DNA from: Serendipita indica DSM 11827
Taxonomy: Eukaryota; Basidiomycota; Agaricomycetes; Sebacinales; Serendipitaceae
Assembly: GCA_910890315.1 (NCBI GenBank)
Contig: CAJVGD010000031.1
Span: 1-64,000, forward strand
Direction of reading: 5' to 3'
Length of the DNA: 64,000 bases
In this document: positions 59,201-64,000 of the stretch, in pieces
Position numbering within the stretch: position 1 is the first letter of the stretch
How the letters are laid out: each line of letters starts with the position of its first letter
Notes under the pieces: model-generated
The model's input: only the letters and a program-made list of their open reading frames with translations
Told to the model about the DNA's origin: nothing
Databases searched by the model: none
Position numbers and translations under genes: made by a program

Positions 59201-60396
59201 GGATGCTTCGACAAGTTTCGAGAACTGGTAGCTTAACGGTCGTGCATCGAGTTGCTTGTCCTTTACAAATGCGCTCTGGACGTGCTTTCGAATAGCGTTG
59301 TCCTTAGACCCAAGATCATTGGCCAGCGTGGTGCAAACAATGTCCGTCTCCGATGTCGACCGAGCATTCTTCGAGAAGAAGAAACGAGCGACGATGACAT
59401 GATCATTAGTATCCCATTCATGACAGAGCGTATACGCGACAGTGGATTTACCCGTACCACCGACGTCGCAAAGCCAAAACATCGGTTTTTCAGTATCGAA
59501 CCCACTGGCCCAGTTGCGAATTTCTTTGAGAATTGACATCCTCGTCCCGGGCAGGCAAAGCTTGTGCTGAGTCCCCATCGGGCGGGCTTGCTCAGGCCCA
59601 AGACTGGCCAATTTCCACACTTTGAAGCGTCAGGTGAGGCTCTAGAAGTGAAAATTGAAGTATACCTTCTTCTTGAAGATCGATCATTGGCCTTGACGTC
59701 GCTTCCTGAACAAATGTTGCGTTAGTGAGCACCGTGGCGGGGGTAGTGACCCACAGCAAAGATCTGCGAGTACTGGGTGATTTCTTCTTTAATTGAAGCG
59801 ATGATCCTCGGATCAATACGCGCATCTGCAATTTTTCCGAGGATGCTACGCACGCCGCCACTGACTCGTTGGAGGAGCATGTCGTTGAGCCTGTCCCGGA
59901 TGATTTTCAGGCCACTAGGAAAAAGAATTTTGGTCAGAAAGGGCGGTATGTCCAATCACAACTTACGCCACGTATCGCTGCTGCGCGTGTTGGAATTCGG
60001 CAATTGCTGCAGGTCCTCGTGTACCAAAAGGCAAAGTCCCGAGGTCATCGTCTAATATGTCGATGTGAGCAGATAGTCTCTGGTGAAGTTCCCTGAGACT
60101 CGAGGTGTTTTCATCCACGACCTTTGGCATCAACGATCAGCACATGCAACGGAGGAGCTTTGAACCCGGCATCGAATCACCTTTGTTGTTTCCAGAAAGA
60201 GAATACCAAGTTCGCAAACTGCCTTCATTGGTCCAAGAAACGAGGTAGCCTCGCTGACGGCCTTGGTGATCTTGAGACCCTCGATAAGGTTGTTTCGAGT
60301 ACGATCATAGGCGAGATCTGGATCATGAGCGTATGGAACACTCTTTTTGGATTTTTCTTTCTTCTTGAGCGTGGTAAATGTTCTCAGCGACGACAT
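56212..60396 (-). CDS. NACHT-WD40 NLR-type receptor, intact (copy A)
   Basis: 1303 aa from exons 60396-60181, 60121-59967, 59914-59755, 59705-59666, 59619-58124 and 58056-56212. Exon number, phases and the 40-nt fourth exon match the receptor at 33053-37693, so the two share descent. NACHT core: FWLCDVGGTGKSTVAYTL, VVLVIDAVDECRADMRRDLL and FLTSRPEPDIMALLQGK. The C-terminal propeller is made of degenerate WD40 repeats (INCCAFSPDGAHVISGAKNG; ITCVDISHDDSQILCGYYDG), far less regular than in the 33 kb gene. The N-terminal helical domain begins MSSLRTFTTLKKKEKSKKS. It is convergent with the membrane-protein gene. Likely a STAND ATPase sensor; its ligand and output are unknown. Confidence 0.9.
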
Positions 60397-60877
60397 GGAG
60401 AGTAGATGGGTCCAAGTAGATTGGCGGCCGAGGATCTCAACCAGCCCTTAGATATCCGCCTTGAACAGCCGAAAAGAGACCGATTTGAAGATAAATATAG
60501 ATCCAGTAACCCAGAATGCCGTAGATACTGCTCGGATCACGAGGCTTGCCTCCGAATCGATGAAATTCGGGAAATTCTGATAAGCAGAGCGTCCATTAAG
60601 TATTCCTTCGGTATCAAATTACCTATTGCTACATGAATTCATTGTAGGCTCCATACACATTGGCTTCAACACCGAGTGAGTTAGCGTATCAACTAAACCA
60701 AAGTTGGCATTTGCTTGATGAGAGCTATTCTCGCACTGTTCTGGTACTCAGGTCCCTGTTTAAGCACGATAATTCTTCCTTGTATCTTGGTCCTCGCCAC
60801 AATCATCGGCATGATCCCACCAGTCGACTCTACGGTTCACTCTGTAGGAGATGCGATCTAGATCTTCAAGGAGGAAA
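60397..60877. other. Promoter region of copy A receptor; duplication boundary
   Basis: Upstream of the receptor start. It has a 76-codon unsupported plus-strand frame (60406-60636) and no motif. The second unit of the tandem duplication begins close to 60,880. Confidence 0.4.
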
Positions 60878-60989
60878 ATAAATAGACCAAAGCACGGTGA
60901 AATCTCACCCAAATCGCAGGACACGAAACAGCGGGACCCAACGGACTACCTGCGACGATAATACCGTGATCCAAAGAGCCTCCAATAGC

Positions 60990-62237
60990 CCGAAATGCAA
61001 GCAGAACAGAAACCCCAGGTGAAACGACGAGATCGTCGTGGAAGGATGGCATCCTCCTCGAGGTCAGGGTCTTCAACTATATTTCCCAGAAAACGCTGTG
61101 TGCGTTGATTTACGGCGTCCAAAGGTCACCTATATTCTCTTAGTAGTGCTCGTCATGACGTCTTCCAACGCTGTACGCAGTCATTGAAAGCTGGCTTTTG
61201 TCATTTCGAGCCGTATTGAGCGCATGGGCCCTGCTCTGCGCGGTTTATTACGGCTTTTCTCACCCCTTGTTCAGCCTGCGTTCCTCCTCTCTTCATCTCG
61301 TCTTCGGCCATGATGCATGCGTTTCTTTGCCGCAGCCATCCCGTTTCCTCCTTTTGGAATTGAGAATCAACGATGGCCCATTGCATATCATCGCATTCTT
61401 CTTCCTCCAAGAAAGTAATGTTTACGCTGCTGCTCACCTAGACGACATTTACGGCCACTCCGAGGGAACCTACCGCACGCCAGTACACCGGGCCCGTTAG
61501 ACTTTTATTCATCCCCTCCTCCCTATGTCTCTCTTTAGCGACGCGTGGAAGGGCATCATTGACGGTATCAGCTGGCGCTTTCCTCTCCTCGCCATTCTCT
61601 ATGCGATTTACGTCAACGTCTGGAGCTGCGGACACGACGTGATCGTGTTTTTCCTCGCGCTCTTCATGAGGTCAGCCGTGTCACATATCTACTATATCGT
61701 CGAGGAGCACCACCACGGCAGGAATCTCGGTGACGAGCGTACGTTCATTCATTTTGGAACTCAGAAATATAATAATGCACCTCTAGTCTTTGTCCACGTC
61801 CCATTCTCGCTCTGGCGTGGATGGACGACCGCCCGCATCTCCCTCACCGGCGTTGAAGCCTTTGGCCACGACGCATGCGCATGCCGCGCAGACGTCTGGA
61901 CTACAATCTCCTTCCTCGTCTCCCTCTTCATCTTCGCGGCCACCCCTGCTGCCTACGCGTTCTTAGCCTGAAGGTGATCTTGCGGGCGTGATTACTATTA
62001 CCTGATCGCTCCCTGGTATCTCTACCTGTCAGGGTCGTTTTGATAGTGCGGATTTGTTGGCTATATGATTTTGGTCTTTGGGTCCTCTCGGCGCTCTGGG
62101 TCCTCAAGGGCCTCTATGTGATCTACATTGCCAAGGAGGAATCACGTGGTATTCTCCATGATGAAGAGCGTGCGCCACCTGTTGGTGCGAGGTCGAAGGT
62201 TGGAGCGAGTCGATGGTGGCGCTGGAAGGCTGCGTAG
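60990..62237 (+). pseudogene. Dead duplicate of the membrane-protein gene (copy B)
   Basis: Matches 54490-55815 over its whole length, including the long first intron and the 3' flank. The start ATG of copy A (54515) corresponds to ACC here, near 61,010. The second exon is shifted in frame before the GIIDGISWRFPLLAILYAIY segment. The third exon ends early at 61971 and continues out of frame to the copy of the C-terminal tail ([10 protein letters not shown]) near 62,185. At least three breaks plus the lost start make it non-functional. Confidence 0.8.
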
Positions 62238-62521
62238 CTAATTGCTGTAAGATTCTTGCGTACCGTCTAAATGCACGTTATAATCACTGCTCGGAACGTT
62301 AGTAATTGCTTGCTCATGGCCATGTCGACCTGGGCGACGGCTTAGGAACTCAGTAGTTGGAAATTTCGCTGCAAATCAAGTACACCTAGGACCGACTCTC
62401 AAATGCTCAGAATTCAAATACACTATTTAGCTAGTCTTAGCATTTTTCAACGTGGGATGAAACGAAACGAGATACATAGGTCCTTGACTGCGGAGCGATG
62501 TACATCTAGGGGAACTATATA

Positions 62522-64000
62522 TCATGGCGACATGACTATGTTTGTAAAGTCAAGCCATCTGGACCAACCGTCGTCACATCTGAGAGCAATCTTGTCATCA
62601 TATGAAAGCCACTGGAGGATCTCGATGCCAGAAGAAAGTCCAAAATGCAGACGGGGACGACGGGAGTCGGAGATGTAGCCGTCTTTGTATACCAAAGTCG
62701 ATCTAGTATGGTCCATTATGGGACGCTCCGTTGTCACTGTAATCCAAATGTTATCCTCTGATGTGTCCTCGCGCATTACTCCAGCAGCCTTGGCAACCCA
62801 AGTGCCTGAGCGACGCGTTAGCTCGTACAATAACATTTCACGGGAACTGTGGTCAGGAATTGAACGCGCTACAATTGTTTCCCCATCCAATGAGAACCGC
62901 AGGCCCCATAAACCTGGGGTTACTGAGACATTGACTTCACCGATCATCGTGGCCGTGATTCGATCCCATATCTTGATATCTCCAAAACAGGATCCAGCTG
63001 CTATTTGCGCATCATCGGGTGAAATATCCATGAAAGTAACAAGCGTGTTCCCGGGCATTGGCCTGCCGATGCGCCGACCATCAAACGCGTCCCAAACCTG
63101 GAGTTCCCCAGGATATGTGCAGGTTGCAAACCACAATTTGCTATCAGAAATGCACATACACTGAATTGACCCGAGGCCTGTCTGGCTAACGTCTTGTTCC
63201 CCGTTAGGATCGCAATCCCAGAGCAGGCTGGTGCCACTAAACGAACGAGCAAGAGCACGAAAGTCTGTTTGTGAGACATCCAAGTTTTGCATCCTGTAAT
63301 GTCGGAGATTACCCCAGACCAACTGTGCTGTTGCAATGTCCAGGACCACATATTCGCCCCCAATCATATGGATAATCTTGGTATCATTGGCCGTGAACGT
63401 CAGGAATGCTATATGAAAGGGCGACCTCATTGTGAAATGTAGGATACAATCTCCGGTAGCGGCCATCCAAACAGAAACCACAAATTCACTTTGTGAACGA
63501 TTATAATGGGTAGCAGCAATCAAGTCACCATTAGCAGAGGAAGCAACTCCCCTTATTGATTCTTCACCTGGAGAGAATACAACTAGGTCTTGCAATCTCT
63601 TCTCAGTGACCACATCAAAGATAGCAATGCGGTCCGATTGAAGTCCATAGACTACTCGCTTGGTATTTGCGGTGACGCTGACCAAGCTCGCTTTGTAGTA
63701 GTCCATGTATCTATTAAGATCGACGTCAAACGAGCCAACAGTCGCGCAGGAAAGATGGCAGCCTGTGGTCGACCACAAATTGATCTCATGATTGTCGACC
63801 AGATTATCAGGCTTATAGCCTGCTGCGAGTAGACGATCGCACTCTGTTGTAAAGCTGATCTTCAGAGTTGTCAGATCGGCTGCTATCATTGGCTGGCCCA
63901 CTTGTACGCCTCTAAACGCATCCCATATATGCATTATGCTACCAGATCTGGCTTCATAGTCTGAGCAGGAAGCAACCATTGTGCCATCGGATGAAAAGCA
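62522..64000 (-). CDS. NACHT-WD40 receptor (copy B), C-terminal part, cut by window edge
   Basis: Open minus-strand frame from the window edge to the stop at 62522, more than 490 codons. It aligns along its length with the WD40 region of copy A: SSDGTMVASCSDY against SWDGTMVASCSDH, IAIFDVVTEKRLQDL against IGIFDAGTGKRSEDI, and YKDGYISDSRRPRLHFGLS against WKEGYISDSRRPCIHFELP. Both end in WLDFTN followed by a short tail. The propeller sequence is clearly diverged from copy A but has no stop or shift, unlike the neighbouring membrane gene copy. The N-terminal and NACHT domains lie outside the window, so whether the gene is whole cannot be told. Confidence 0.85.
   Translation of the reverse strand, partial: CFSSDGTMVASCSDYEARSGSIMHIWDAFRGVQVGQPMIAADLTTLKISFTTECDRLLAAGYKPDNLVDNHEINLWSTTGCHLSCATVGSFDVDLNRYMDYYKASLVSVTANTKRVVYGLQSDRIAIFDVVTEKRLQDLVVFSPGEESIRGVASSANGDLIAATHYNRSQSEFVVSVWMAATGDCILHFTMRSPFHIAFLTFTANDTKIIHMIGGEYVVLDIATAQLVWGNLRHYRMQNLDVSQTDFRALARSFSGTSLLWDCDPNGEQDVSQTGLGSIQCMCISDSKLWFATCTYPGELQVWDAFDGRRIGRPMPGNTLVTFMDISPDDAQIAAGSCFGDIKIWDRITATMIGEVNVSVTPGLWGLRFSLDGETIVARSIPDHSSREMLLYELTRRSGTWVAKAAGVMREDTSEDNIWITVTTERPIMDHTRSTLVYKDGYISDSRRPRLHFGLSSGIEILQWLSYDDKIALRCDDGWSRWLDFTNIVMSP

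Overview
The window looks like nuclear DNA of a basidiomycete fungus, most likely an agaricomycete of the Rhizoctonia/Ceratobasidium kind. This is inferred from many short GT-AG introns (mostly 41-80 nt), dense compact genes on both strands, NACHT-WD40 and NB-ARC-TPR NLR-type receptors, a SUT-like sugar transporter and a secreted GH3 glucosidase. No database search was possible. All exon models were built by eye from splice sites, reading frame and family motifs.

Layout. 0.3-5.2 kb: three metabolic genes, namely a zinc alcohol dehydrogenase, a PHP-type histidinol-phosphatase and a 7-exon sucrose-type MFS transporter. 6.3-11.2 kb: a large NLR with an alpha/beta-hydrolase (SesB-like) head, an NB-ARC core and about 16 kinesin-light-chain TPRs; the frame breaks three times inside the TPR array. 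11.4-15.6 kb: decayed genes, then a truncated member of a two-gene family. 15.8-17.3 kb: a mitochondrial-type J-protein. 17.4-18.9 kb: the full member of that family, with three tandem Zn2Cys6-like clusters. 19.1-21.1 kb: a sirtuin remnant and a broken APH-type kinase gene. 21.2-31 kb: gene-poor, with decayed repeated modules, two small genes that have TATA boxes, a coiled-coil pseudogene and copies of a short interspersed repeat. 31.1-32.7 kb: a degenerate partial copy of the 38.5-42.4 kb region. 33.1-37.7 kb: an intact NACHT-WD40 receptor of 1464 aa. 37.9-38.1 kb: a solo LTR with target-site duplication. 38.5-41.3 kb: an 11-exon dynamin-like GTPase. 41.3-51.3 kb: mostly gene-poor, with one convincing orphan gene at 46.2 kb. 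51.4-54.2 kb: GH3 beta-glucosidase with one frame break. 54.5-64 kb: a tandem segmental duplication of a membrane-protein gene plus a convergent NACHT-WD40 gene. Copy A (54.5-60.4 kb) is intact; in copy B (60.9 kb to the window edge) the membrane gene is dead but the WD40 gene stays open.

Together, the intact genes fall into basic metabolism and transport (left end), protein folding, and a self/non-self style repertoire of three or more NLR genes with a dynamin-like GTPase nearby. Between them lies sequence full of broken duplicates. Several broken frames read through single stop codons that could each come from one C-to-T change, which raises the question of a RIP-like or CpG-decay process. 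That reading is an inference with a built-in bias, stated in the findings.
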